NCBI GenBank assembly: GCA_019918135.1
Contig: WBZZ01003996.1
Coordinates: 1 to 64,000, forward strand
Reading direction: 5' to 3'
DNA: 64,000 nucleotides
Origin: Paulinella micropora
Lineage: Eukaryota > Cercozoa > Imbricatea > Euglyphida > Paulinellidae
Shown here: piece by piece, positions 9,530 to 18,406 of the stretch
Layout: each line of letters opens with the position of its first letter
How positions within the stretch are numbered: position 1 is the stretch's first letter
Position numbers and translations under genes: made by a program
Notes under the pieces: model-generated
The model's input: the letters and a program-made list of their open reading frames with translations, nothing else
Database searches by the model: none
What the model was told of the DNA's origin: nothing

Positions 9530-9890
9530 TGAGACCGGCCCCCCCCCCGACCCCTTTTTTCTGTCTGTCGTCGTGGCTTTCTCGGACAAGGGCCGCGCTG
9601 AGCGACAAAGCCCCTAAAGGGGGGGGGGGAGGGCCGGGGTTCTGTTCACGCACGAAGAAAGAGTCCGGACTTGTTCATAAGCTGTTGCAAATCGGGTGAG
9701 ATTTTATAAACAAAATAGTCTGTACCAATGTTTTCCTATAACAGGCAATCTTTTAATTTAAAAAAAACAGTAAGCAGAAAATTTAATGCAACAGAGCTAC
9801 GCCTGCCGGGGATCGTGTGAAATTTGAAAATAGGCATCTCCCACTTTTGGCAGCTGGCCGGACACAAAACGCCAGTAGACGTTTTGCAGC
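9530..9890. repeat. Direct repeat copy 1 (RPB1 3' end and flank)
   Basis: This segment is collinear with 12165-12592. Shared parts include GACCGGCCCCCC with CTGTCTGTC, GAGTCCGGACTT, the poly-A-side AATTTAA block, and about 70 bases of the RPB1 C-terminal coding sequence (GATCGTGTGAAATTTGAAA onward). Divergence and indels show that it is not a recent copy. The two copies bracket the zinc-finger gene. Confidence 0.8.
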
Positions 9891-9952
9891 CCCGCCGTAT
9901 TCTGCGCAAAAAATACTGTCTTCCGCACATTTGATTTTGCCGGCCACGGGAG
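9797..9952 (-). pseudogene. Relic of an RPB1 C-terminus
   Basis: Read on the minus strand, a 51-codon open stretch without ATG ends in a peptide almost identical to the end of RPB1: YWRFVSGQLPKVGDAYF against YWRFVSGQLPEVGDAYF, then its own stop at 9797-9799. This motif corresponds to the conserved last block of RNA polymerase largest subunits (LGQ-P-G-G-F). It is therefore a fragment of a duplicated RPB1 gene, not an independent gene. It lies just downstream of the zinc-finger gene on the same strand. Confidence 0.8.
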
Positions 9953-9972
9953 TTACAAACACAAACCCGTTG

Positions 9973-11937
9973 TTATTGCGCCAACACCACGCAGTCACGC
10001 AGCGCTAACGCCACTTCCGAGTTACCGTCATCCTCAGTGGCGTCGTACAATCCCGCCAGCCACTCCCACGGCTCGGCCGTTGACTGTGTCTGCCGATCGT
10101 AGTACAAATAGAACAACGATAAACCGGTCGGCCGCAACGGCGCGTGTCCTGCCTCGATGTCTGCCAGCAGTCGCTGCAGGCGCTCGAACCTAGACTGCAA
10201 CGGCGGGTCGTGGAGCACGCCGTCCACCTCGAACCAGTGCGGGTTGAAGCGAATGTACACAATTGGAAAATCTCGAAAGTTCTCGTTGGCTGCTAGTGCA
10301 GTGTTAATTTCCAGCATGCGCCCGAGCTCGCACCGGTACCGCCGGTGCGCAAATTCGTCGTTGCACAGCAGCAGCAGACATTTACGGTCCGCGGGCAGCG
10401 ACTGGAACTTGAGCAAATGGAAGTCAGGGCGCGCGCTCACGGCCCCGATGATCGGGGTGATCCGCTCGTTGCAGTGCTTGTAGAAGATTGCATTGGCGAA
10501 GTCTCGGTCGAACGCCCAGCCCTTGGCCGCGAGAAACTCTGCTAACTGTTGTTCGCTCTTGAAACGCTTGGCGATGCCCTCGGACGTATGGCACTGCTGC
10601 ACGTGGGCATCCAGCGACCACGCAGTTGGACAGCGCGTCGTGCATGCGACCAGACCGTTAGTACCGTCGTACTTAGCAGTGCTGAACGACGCAAACGCAC
10701 ATATATGCCGCCACTTTTTGCTCTCCTCATGCCTCCGCTCGTGCTTTCTGAGACTGCCAGCCTGCGTAAAGCATACGCCACACTCGGTACAACCAAACGG
10801 CTTCTCGCCATTGTGCACACGAGAGTGCATCGCGAGGCTACCAGCTTCCGTAAAGCGTGCGCCACACTCAGTACAACCAAACGGCTTCTCACCAGTGTGC
10901 ACACGCCTGTGTTTTGCGAGGGTCCCCGATTGCGCAAAGCATTTGCCACACTCGGTACAAGCAAATGGCTTCTCACCAGAATGGACACGCGCATGCGCGT
11001 CGAGGGTAAAAGATGCTGCAAAGCATTTGCCACACTCGGTACAAATATATGGTCGCTCCCCAGTGTGAACACGTGCATGCTTCGCGAGGCTACCAGCTTC
11101 CGTAAAGCGTGCGCCACACTCGGTACAAGCAAACGGCTTATCATCAGTATGCACGCGCTTGTGTTTGGCGAGGGTCCCGGATTGCGCGAAGCATTTGCCA
11201 CACTCGGTACAAGCAAACGGTTTATCACCAGTGTGGACACGCGCATGCGTCTTCAGATAACCAGGGTCAGCGAAGCGTGCGCCACACTCTGTACAAACAA
11301 AAGGCTTCTCGCCAGTATGCACACGTCTGTGTTGCGCGAGGCTCCCCGATTGCGAAAAGCATTTGCCACACTCAGTACAAGCAAACGGTTTCTCACCAGT
11401 GTGGACACGCGCATGCGTCTTCAAATGACTAGATTTTACAAAATGCTTGCCACACTGATCACATGCAAAAGGTTTCTTGCCACTGCGTCCACCTATCTGT
11501 GTTTCACGGGCGACACTGTCGCCTTCGACACGGTTCGGCTTCGTACCAAGGTCTGTCGGGTTTGCATGCCGCGCGCAGACTGTCGGCCACTCAGAGCCAA
11601 GGGGAATTGTTGCCACCGTCGCGAGGTTTTCGTGTTCGTAGCAAGCCTCGCAGGCCGGCCGATCCGCGGTCTCCAGTCCAGCTCTCCATTCCTTAAACAC
11701 AAGCCGTTCATCTATAACTTTAAAACCAACCCCATAATGTTGAAGCATCTTGACTCCCGGCTTCTTGGACACATACGGCTCCGCATTTGCCAGGCGCTGC
11801 AGCCACAACTGGACAGCAGACGATTTGGCGGTGGGGGGTGTGTCGCGTCGTGGGCGCTTCTGGCTGCTCTGGTTGCCTTCGTCCAGCCGGCGCTTCTTTT
11901 CGTATGTGAGCTCAGCGGTCTCGGCGCGGCTGTCCAT
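9973..11937 (-). CDS. Nine-finger C2H2 protein with nuclease-like C-terminus
   Basis: The first in-frame ATG gives 654 aa. Residues 1-35 are basic and charged. A Cys/His cluster (CEAC... CARH) lies at about 96-124. Nine consecutive C2H2 fingers with TGEKPF-type linkers fill about 158-410, for example FACTECGKCF then H-x3-H. Residues 411-654 hold a domain with RPDF, NDEFAHRRY, CELGRM and IVYIRFNPHWFEVDG, the order seen in a virus/protist family I take to be related to restriction-endonuclease-like (VSR/DUF559-type) folds. In that family an acidic residue usually stands where this protein has Cys (LCNDE), so catalysis may be altered. The fingers predict a long DNA site. The gene is flanked by direct repeats containing the RPB1 3' end, which suggests insertion or segmental duplication. 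The finger call is certain; the nuclease relation is moderate. Confidence 0.88.
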   Translation of the reverse strand: MDSRAETAELTYEKKRRLDEGNQSSQKRPRRDTPPTAKSSAVQLWLQRLANAEPYVSKKPGVKMLQHYGVGFKVIDERLVFKEWRAGLETADRPACEACYEHENLATVATIPLGSEWPTVCARHANPTDLGTKPNRVEGDSVARETQIGGRSGKKPFACDQCGKHFVKSSHLKTHARVHTGEKPFACTECGKCFSQSGSLAQHRRVHTGEKPFVCTECGARFADPGYLKTHARVHTGDKPFACTECGKCFAQSGTLAKHKRVHTDDKPFACTECGARFTEAGSLAKHARVHTGERPYICTECGKCFAASFTLDAHARVHSGEKPFACTECGKCFAQSGTLAKHRRVHTGEKPFGCTECGARFTEAGSLAMHSRVHNGEKPFGCTECGVCFTQAGSLRKHERRHEESKKWRHICAFASFSTAKYDGTNGLVACTTRCPTAWSLDAHVQQCHTSEGIAKRFKSEQQLAEFLAAKGWAFDRDFANAIFYKHCNERITPIIGAVSARPDFHLLKFQSLPADRKCLLLLCNDEFAHRRYRCELGRMLEINTALAANENFRDFPIVYIRFNPHWFEVDGVLHDPPLQSRFERLQRLLADIEAGHAPLRPTGLSLFYLYYDRQTQSTAEPWEWLAGLYDATEDDGNSEVALALRDCVVLAQ

Positions 11938-12479
11938 TTCTTGCTTGTTTCTTCCCCTTTGCTTTTTTGGGCCCTGCACACACTCCGCCTGCTCCTTGGC
12001 TCACACATTTCCTCCCTCCCTAAATTTCTTTCCCAATTTCTGAACCTGCCTGGCGCGGCCCCCCCCCCTCATACACACACACGATCTCTCCCCTCCCCCT
12101 TCCCGCCCTCTTTAACTTCGCAATCTGCTACAACAATTTCTCTTCCTTTTTTTGTCGCCATTGATGATTTTGTGACCGGCCCCCCCCTCCCCCCCGACCC
12201 CTTTTCTGTCTGTCATCAGCCACATCGTGGCTTTCTCAGACAAGGGGGGGGGGCCGGTGTTTGTTTAGAGTCCGGACTTTTTCAATTAGCTAAGCCGTTG
12301 CCAATCTGGTGGGGTTTCATACTGTCATCGTCTGTAGTAGTGTTTTTACTTCAATCAGCATGTTTTGTGAGTATGCCCATATTCTGCTACTGCAGAATCA
12401 GTGTTTTTAAAAATAAATCATGCTGCTTCAACAACAGGTAATAGTTTAATTTAACAAAAAAACCAGCGAGCGAAATTTT
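11938..12479. promoter_or_regulatory. Upstream region of zinc-finger gene / RPB1 3' flank
   Basis: This 542-base stretch is gene-free. It holds CT-rich DNA and a C-rich tract near 12060 (GCGCGGCCCCCCCCC), an ACACACAC run, a second C tract near 12182 and a G9 tract near 12246. From about 12165 on it belongs to the direct repeat shared with 9530-9890. It must contain the zinc-finger promoter and the RPB1 transcript end. Confidence 0.5.
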
Positions 12480-12592
12480 TTAGTTCGTTTGCGACGGAGG
12501 TGCCGGAAGGCGATCGTGTGAAATTTGAAAGTAAGCATCTCCCACTTCCGGCAGCTGGCCGGAGACAAAACGCCAGTACATCGATCCTCGCT
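12165..12592. repeat. Direct repeat copy 2 (true RPB1 3' end)
   Basis: This is the second copy of the segment at 9530-9890. It includes the real RPB1 stop (12480-12482) and the last ~35 codons. Both copies have the same orientation, about 2.3 kb apart. Confidence 0.8.
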
Positions 12593-15500
12593 GGGAATTC
12601 TTGTCCATCGTTTCAAACAACCATATGCGGCCGTTTTTTTCAAAGAGCGCGCGCTCAAACGGGTCGTCCTCGAGCTGCGCGTAGCCCGCGCGGCTGATGG
12701 GCAGGGGCAGGCCCTTGAGGCACATGGTGGAGGCCAGGAGCTGCGTGTGGCAGAAGTCGAGCTCGCCGAGGCCGCTGAGCGCCTTCCTGAGCTCGGACGC
12801 CAGTGCCGTGCAACAGGCCTCGATACCGAGGGCCTGAAAGGCCACGAGCGGGTCCGTGATTTCAACGGTCTCGGGCACCCACTCGGGCCTGGCGAGCAGG
12901 CGCCGCACTTGCGCCAGCGTGGTGCGCCCGGGGCGCATCTGCACGGACAACAACCCATCCGCGGGTGTCAGGTCGATGGCGTCGACGCCAATCGCGGGCT
13001 GCATAACCGCTAGCGCCTGGCGCAGCAGGCTCTCGCAGTAGAGCTGCGTGTGGTTGTACTGGTAGGTGTCGAAGCGGGCCTGCGCGGGCAAGGGCGCACC
13101 GGGCTTCTGCCGCGCGCCGGTGCCGACGATGCGCAGCAGTACATAGGTCCACCCCCGCTCAGCGGACGCCCAGGCGGAGCACACGGCAAAGGACGGCAGC
13201 TGCGAACGCAGCAGCCGGGCCAGCTGCAGCCCGCCGTCCGCAAAGCCGTGCGCCCTGGCGGCGGCGTCGTCGAAGGCGACGAGCGCGCCCTGGCGCGACA
13301 CCTTTGACCACTTGGCCCCAGAGCGCGCGCGCTTGGACACGGTCGAAGGGGTTGTCGCCGCCGAGCGCTTGCGGCCCTTGCTGACGCCGGTGCCAGCCTC
13401 GGCCCTGACCTTGGGCGCGCGGCGGCGCCTCAGGCCCCGCAGGTCTAGGTCGGCGTCCTGCACGTGCAGTCGCAGGTCGGGCAGCCCCAGCTCGAGCAGG
13501 GCCTGGTGGTAGTCGTCGAAGGAGTAGAGCGCTACGCAGAGGCTGGCGGCGGGCGCCCGCTGCAGCAGGGCGCGCAGCTCGGCAACCGAACTGCCGCGGT
13601 CGAGCACGCGGACGCCGCCGCGCCTGGCCGGGTCGACGGCCCGCCACTTGGCGACGTCCTCGGCGCTGCGCAGCCGGCCCCGCAGCAAGAAGTCCTGGCC
13701 CTTGGACTGCAGCCTCGTGAGGGCCAGGATGCGGGGGTGGCCCTCGGTGGAGCGGATGGTGTTGGACGGTTTGTGGCGCGTGTTGAGCGTGAGCTGCGTG
13801 CCCAAATGTCCGTACGACGACGCGGCGACGCCGCCCATGGAGTAGCCGAACGGCAGGCGGTGCACCTGGAAGCAGTACAGCACCTGCTTGAGCAAGACTT
13901 CCAGCAGCGGCAAAGACAGGCGGTACACGTGCGCGACGCGCCAGGCCGTGAGCTCGGAGGCGACGTAGGCCTGGTGCACGCACCAGGCGCCGTCGCCGGG
14001 CACCTGGCACAGGTATTGCAGCAGGCGCGTAACGAGCGCCCGCGCACCGTCCTTGCCCGCCACCTGCGCCGTCCCGGGATGCGCGCGCCGCAGCCTCTCG
14101 GCCAGCACGGGCAGCGCAAAGACGGTGCGCGGCTGCCACTCGCGGCCACTGTCGGCGGCCCACGCCAGCTCCTCGAACAGCAGCCCCGACCGCACCAGGC
14201 GCTCTCGCTCGTCCTCGGAATCGCCGTTGTCCCCGAGGAGCGCCTGATAGACACCTGCTACGAGCGCGGCGCAGTTAGCGCACACCGGACCGTCTCGGGC
14301 GAGGCAGAGATGTAGGGTTGGGTGCAGCTCGCATTGCCGTTGCTCGCGGAACCAAACCTCCGCAAGCGCCGACCGCACGGGCCGTTGCGCGGCGCCGTCC
14401 ACGACCCGGCCGGGCACGTGCACGACGTCGCGGCCGCCCCTGACGAGCAGCCCCGGCACGACGTACAGGACGTCCTGCAGGGCAAAGCTCAGGGAGTGCT
14501 GGAAATAGCCGGTCGTAGCCACGGTGCGCACGTTGCGCCCCACGACCTCGCGGGCGGACACCATGTGCCAGCCGTAGTCGCGGATCGTGAGGCCCGACAT
14601 GAAGGAATGGGTGACGAAGCCGTTGTCTAGCGAATCGCCGTAGCACGAGTACGCGCTGCGGCGCCCGCACAGGCTGGGCGAGATGAGCGCCTGCTCGTAC
14701 AGGTGCAGGCCCGTCTGCAGCTCGAGCTGCCGCAGGTCGTCGATCGAGCCCTTGGCGCCCGACGCGACGCTGACCCGGAGCCCGCGCACGGTTGCAGTGT
14801 AGCGCTCGCGCTGGTGCTGGGCCGCTTCCGCCTGCAGCTGCGCCGTGCGCACGGCGCACTGCTGGCGGAAGGTATCTTCTACGGACGACTGCGCGGCCGT
14901 CCGCGACCGCAGCCGGCGTTCCCGCGACAGCCACGAGAACTGGCCGGGCGGCTGTTCGACCACCGCTGGTGCGGCGATGGCCGGCGACTGTCTGGCTGCA
15001 CCCCAGGGGTTGTCGTGCACGAGCTCGGCCAGGTTGACGGTGGTGCTGTGGCGTTGGTTGGACCAGAGCACGAAGACGCTGACGCAGTTGAGGAACATGG
15101 CCGCCCACTCGGGCCCGTAGTCGGCGTGCAGCAGCTTCGTCAGGCTCGTGGCGCCCTGGCCGAGCCAGGCCTTGTTCCAGCGCTGCGCGCTGCGCCACTC
15201 AACGTCCGAACCGTCGCACTGGACCCAGGGCGGCACGAAGCCCTGCGGCAGGAACGTGGCGACCACGTCCCAGCAGGACCACTCGGGCTCTTCCTCGCAA
15301 ATGTCGGGCTGAGTGGGCGGCTGGGGCGGCAAAGCGATGCGCGCGCCGCGCGGCGCCGGCACGTGCTGTTCCAGCAGCGCGTACAAATGTAGCAGCTGCT
15401 CCTGCCGGAACGTCTGGTTCGTAGCCAGCGCGTGGAACAGCACGGCCAGGTTGTCCTGCGCCAACTTGGCCACGTTCTCGCCCGCCGCGCGCGACGTGGC

Positions 15501-17975
15501 CAGCAGCGCGGAGCCCATGGTCTCCTCGGAGCTCCAGCAGCCCTGCAAACTTTGCAGCGCGATGACGGTGACGACGTCGCCGTCGTTGTCCCCGTTGAAC
15601 GGTATTTCTTCGATCGGGTTGAGCGCGACGCAGTAGTGCTGCGGCGCCGCCGTGTCATACAGGGGCGCGCGCGGCGCCAGGACCGTGAACACGCGCGCGC
15701 TCTGGGGCGACAGCGTGGGCTGGCGGTTGACGACGACCTTGCTGCCCTCGGTGAGGCTGACCTCAATAGTGTCGCCCACCTCGATGTGCGACGAGTAGTC
15801 GCCAACTGTCTGCTCTAAAGACAGCGGCGGGCCACCACTTGCGCGCCACAGGCGCCCGAGGTTCGGGTACACGTCGTTGTACTGCAGGTCGTCGCTGCTT
15901 TCGACCAGCTGCAGCACCTCGCACTCGCGCCGCAAGGTTCGCGCTTCTTCGAGCCGCCGGCGGAGAACCGTTAGCTCGGCCCGGGCGCGCTGCACCTGGT
16001 CCGCGGCCGCGCGGACGGCCGCCAGGTTGTGTGCGCCGACTAAGATTTTCTCCCGCAGCGTGCGCAGCATGCCGAGCCCCAGCGCGACGTGGCCCGGGGG
16101 CACGAGCGCGTTGCAGATCAGCACGCCGCGGGCCGAGTGGTCGATGCGCTTGCCGAGCCCGTTCTTGCGGAACTCGCCGTCCTTCTTGCCCAGCAGCTCG
16201 CTCAGGTTCCTGGACACCGGCCCCAGCTGGTCCTCGAGCGCGCCGTCGCTGCCGCCGCGGCTGAACGTCGAGTGCCAGCAGTAGTACGCGGAGCTGAGCG
16301 TCTGCTTGTACTCCTTGGCGAGCGGGTCACCAGAAAGCTCGGCGGACAACAAGGCCCCGCCCGGCACTACTGTTGACGCAACCGTCTGTTCCCAGGACTG
16401 CCGCACCTCCCACGCACAGCGCAGCAGCTCGATCAGCTGCGTGATCTGCTGCGTCAGGTCGCGCCCGTAGTTGAGCATGGCCTGCCTGCCGCCCACGGTC
16501 GCGCGCACGAGCGGCAGCAGGGCGCGGGAGGCAGACAACACGCTCAGGCGGAAGGCGTGCTGCAGCCCGGAGGGCAGCCCGAGCCTGGCCAGCGGCAGAC
16601 TCCCGGTGGCCAGCAGCACCCGCCAGTACATATTGCTGGGCTCGAACGTGGGCGAGCCCTCCCTGAAGTCGCACGCGAAGGAGGCGCCGCGCTCGCTGAC
16701 GGTGGGCTGGGCCCCGCCGCAGCCGTTCAGGCACGGCGAACACTGCAGATAAAAGTGCTTGCGCTGCGCCGTAGCCGAGTAGACCGCCTTCACCACAAAG
16801 GCCCGCCACTGCTCCGGCTCCAGCCGTTCGGCGCGCGGGTCCTTCTGCAGGCGCTGCTTCGCCAGCCCGTCAACCGGGGCCGCGGCCCCCGCGCGCAAAC
16901 GAACCAGGGCCGCCGCGAGCGTGTCCAGGCGCGCGCGACATTTCCGCCGACAGTGTTCGAGGGACGGGGCGCCGGCCAGCGCCTGGCGCTCGCACGGGGG
17001 CGCGCAGCGCACGAAGTGCCCCCGGGAGCGCCTTGTCATGCCCAGGTGCGCGAGCCGCTCCAGCCGCTGCACCAGCGTCTCGTGCAGCACGCGTTCTTGC
17101 TGCAGCAAACACGCGACTGTCAGCAGCGCCACGGGTGGGTTGACGGCCGCACGGGCGCCAAACTCCAGCACCTGGCGGACGCGGACCAACAGGCAGGCCT
17201 GTGGCGCGCGCTCCTGGCCGTGCCCCCTGCGCTTGCCGCGCACTGCCGCCGTGCGCCAGGCGCCGAACGCGACCGCGGTGGCCGCGCGCCAGGCAGTGAG
17301 GTTGGGCTGCGCCTCCCAGGCGCTGGCAACCTCGGCAGCCGTGAGTTCGGCCGCGGTGTGCGGCTGCAGCACGAGGGCTACTGCCCCGGGCTCTAGACCG
17401 ACCAGCACGGACGAGCCTAACGCAGTGAGTGCCGCCCAGAACTCGGCCTGTTCCAGTTTTTCAAATGTCACCGCGATCGCCTCGCGCGCTCCGTGGTCCG
17501 GGAACGGGAGCGCGACCGAAACCGATTGCCGCGCAACCGTTAGCTCCGCCTCCGTGAGTTCGCCCGCCGCCGCCGCCGCGGTTGGCACCCTGGCCGACAC
17601 CAGCGCGCCTGTCTCCCACAGGTACGCGCCACAGAACTTGCACGCCAGGACGAGCGCCTGGTACGTTTGCTTCTTGAGCTGTGGCAACAGGAACGGCTCC
17701 GGGAACTCCAGGTGGCCCTGGTGGCCCGGGCAAGAAATGACATCCCCGCCGCACAGTTCGCAGCGCCCGCTCTGCGGGTCTACGCGCAGGCTGCGATCGT
17801 CAAAGGTGAAATCCTGCGGGTTCTCGTCCGTGCCGCGGCCGCTCAGGCAGCCCACCGACACGTCGCGCACCGTGCTGTCCGACGGGATGCACGCGGTTAC
17901 CGAAGACGGGGGCCGCCGGTAACGGCCGTGCGTCACGGGCCTAGCACAGGTAGCGGGGGCCCATTGGCCGTGCAT
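12480..17975 (-). CDS. RPB1: DNA-directed RNA polymerase largest subunit (RPB1-like)
   Basis: The 1831-aa protein is the catalytic largest subunit of a multisubunit RNA polymerase. The N-terminal clamp zinc site is present (CELCGGDVISCPGHQGH, residues 72-88). The active-site loop reads NGDNDGDVV at about 794-802, in place of the canonical NADFDGDEM, and keeps the three Mg-binding aspartates. VVNRQPTLSPQSAR (the RQPTLH block) precedes it. The trigger-loop region reads GHLGTQLTLNTRH at about 1389, and the family's last conserved block is VSGQLPEVGDAYF near the C-terminus. No CTD heptads follow. It is longer and more diverged than cellular RPB1, with insertions. The first in-frame ATG is at 17975. 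The 5.5-kb frame has no break, unlike many neighbours. A virus-encoded polymerase of this kind normally drives late or cytoplasmic transcription. Confidence 0.95.
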   Translation of the reverse strand: MHGQWAPATCARPVTHGRYRRPPSSVTACIPSDSTVRDVSVGCLSGRGTDENPQDFTFDDRSLRVDPQSGRCELCGGDVISCPGHQGHLEFPEPFLLPQLKKQTYQALVLACKFCGAYLWETGALVSARVPTAAAAAGELTEAELTVARQSVSVALPFPDHGAREAIAVTFEKLEQAEFWAALTALGSSVLVGLEPGAVALVLQPHTAAELTAAEVASAWEAQPNLTAWRAATAVAFGAWRTAAVRGKRRGHGQERAPQACLLVRVRQVLEFGARAAVNPPVALLTVACLLQQERVLHETLVQRLERLAHLGMTRRSRGHFVRCAPPCERQALAGAPSLEHCRRKCRARLDTLAAALVRLRAGAAAPVDGLAKQRLQKDPRAERLEPEQWRAFVVKAVYSATAQRKHFYLQCSPCLNGCGGAQPTVSERGASFACDFREGSPTFEPSNMYWRVLLATGSLPLARLGLPSGLQHAFRLSVLSASRALLPLVRATVGGRQAMLNYGRDLTQQITQLIELLRCAWEVRQSWEQTVASTVVPGGALLSAELSGDPLAKEYKQTLSSAYYCWHSTFSRGGSDGALEDQLGPVSRNLSELLGKKDGEFRKNGLGKRIDHSARGVLICNALVPPGHVALGLGMLRTLREKILVGAHNLAAVRAAADQVQRARAELTVLRRRLEEARTLRRECEVLQLVESSDDLQYNDVYPNLGRLWRASGGPPLSLEQTVGDYSSHIEVGDTIEVSLTEGSKVVVNRQPTLSPQSARVFTVLAPRAPLYDTAAPQHYCVALNPIEEIPFNGDNDGDVVTVIALQSLQGCWSSEETMGSALLATSRAAGENVAKLAQDNLAVLFHALATNQTFRQEQLLHLYALLEQHVPAPRGARIALPPQPPTQPDICEEEPEWSCWDVVATFLPQGFVPPWVQCDGSDVEWRSAQRWNKAWLGQGATSLTKLLHADYGPEWAAMFLNCVSVFVLWSNQRHSTTVNLAELVHDNPWGAARQSPAIAAPAVVEQPPGQFSWLSRERRLRSRTAAQSSVEDTFRQQCAVRTAQLQAEAAQHQRERYTATVRGLRVSVASGAKGSIDDLRQLELQTGLHLYEQALISPSLCGRRSAYSCYGDSLDNGFVTHSFMSGLTIRDYGWHMVSAREVVGRNVRTVATTGYFQHSLSFALQDVLYVVPGLLVRGGRDVVHVPGRVVDGAAQRPVRSALAEVWFREQRQCELHPTLHLCLARDGPVCANCAALVAGVYQALLGDNGDSEDERERLVRSGLLFEELAWAADSGREWQPRTVFALPVLAERLRRAHPGTAQVAGKDGARALVTRLLQYLCQVPGDGAWCVHQAYVASELTAWRVAHVYRLSLPLLEVLLKQVLYCFQVHRLPFGYSMGGVAASSYGHLGTQLTLNTRHKPSNTIRSTEGHPRILALTRLQSKGQDFLLRGRLRSAEDVAKWRAVDPARRGGVRVLDRGSSVAELRALLQRAPAASLCVALYSFDDYHQALLELGLPDLRLHVQDADLDLRGLRRRRAPKVRAEAGTGVSKGRKRSAATTPSTVSKRARSGAKWSKVSRQGALVAFDDAAARAHGFADGGLQLARLLRSQLPSFAVCSAWASAERGWTYVLLRIVGTGARQKPGAPLPAQARFDTYQYNHTQLYCESLLRQALAVMQPAIGVDAIDLTPADGLLSVQMRPGRTTLAQVRRLLARPEWVPETVEITDPLVAFQALGIEACCTALASELRKALSGLGELDFCHTQLLASTMCLKGLPLPISRAGYAQLEDDPFERALFEKNGRIWLFETMDKNSQRGSMYWRFVSGQLPEVGDAYFQISHDRLPAPPSQTN

Positions 17976-18406
17976 TCGCCGGCAGCACAATTCTGCGGCC
18001 GGCGACTCTCTCGCATTTGGCCCCCCCCCCAGTCTCCGGGTGTTTTTTTCGGCTGCTGCAAAAGTTTTTTTTTGCAAACCCCCGCGTTCGTTTCGGGGGA
18101 GCAAGTCTCGGCGATGGGCGGTGGGGGGGGGGCACAGACGAGCCAAGAAAGAGCGCTTGAAAATCAGCGCCTTTATTTCGCACCGGCCCCCCCCACCCAC
18201 CCGGGGGGGGCAAGGTATGCCCCCCTACCAGTGTGTGTTTGCGCGGCCCCCCCCCCCAACTGCCGTTCCAGGGGGGGGAGGGCCTGTTGATCGGCAAAAC
18301 GCCGGGGCGGGGATCTTTTCTTTCATTCTTGCTGCCAAATTTGTGTTGGCTGTTTTCTGGCGCGGGCCGGGGCGTGTGGGTGCTTTCTTTTTTTTTCGCT
18401 GCCAGC
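17976..18406. promoter_or_regulatory. Divergent promoter region (RPB1 / F-box gene)
   Basis: This 431-base gene-free region is between divergent genes. It is unusually rich in G/C tracts: C9 near 18022, G9 near 18124, C7 near 18187, G8 near 18204, C11 near 18247 (as GCGCGGCCCCCCC) and G8 near 18272. A T8 run sits just before the 18407 start. Confidence 0.5.

Noticed and set aside
10549..12441. 630-codon plus-strand frame opposite the zinc-finger gene
   Set aside because: The translation is a repetitive antisense image of the C2H2 repeats; the minus strand encodes perfect fingers.
12480..17975. Cellular eukaryotic RPB1 (protist nuclear genome)
   Set aside because: The active-site loop and length are far from cellular RPB1, the CTD is missing, and gene density and the accessory set fit a giant virus better. 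A cellular origin is not strictly excluded.
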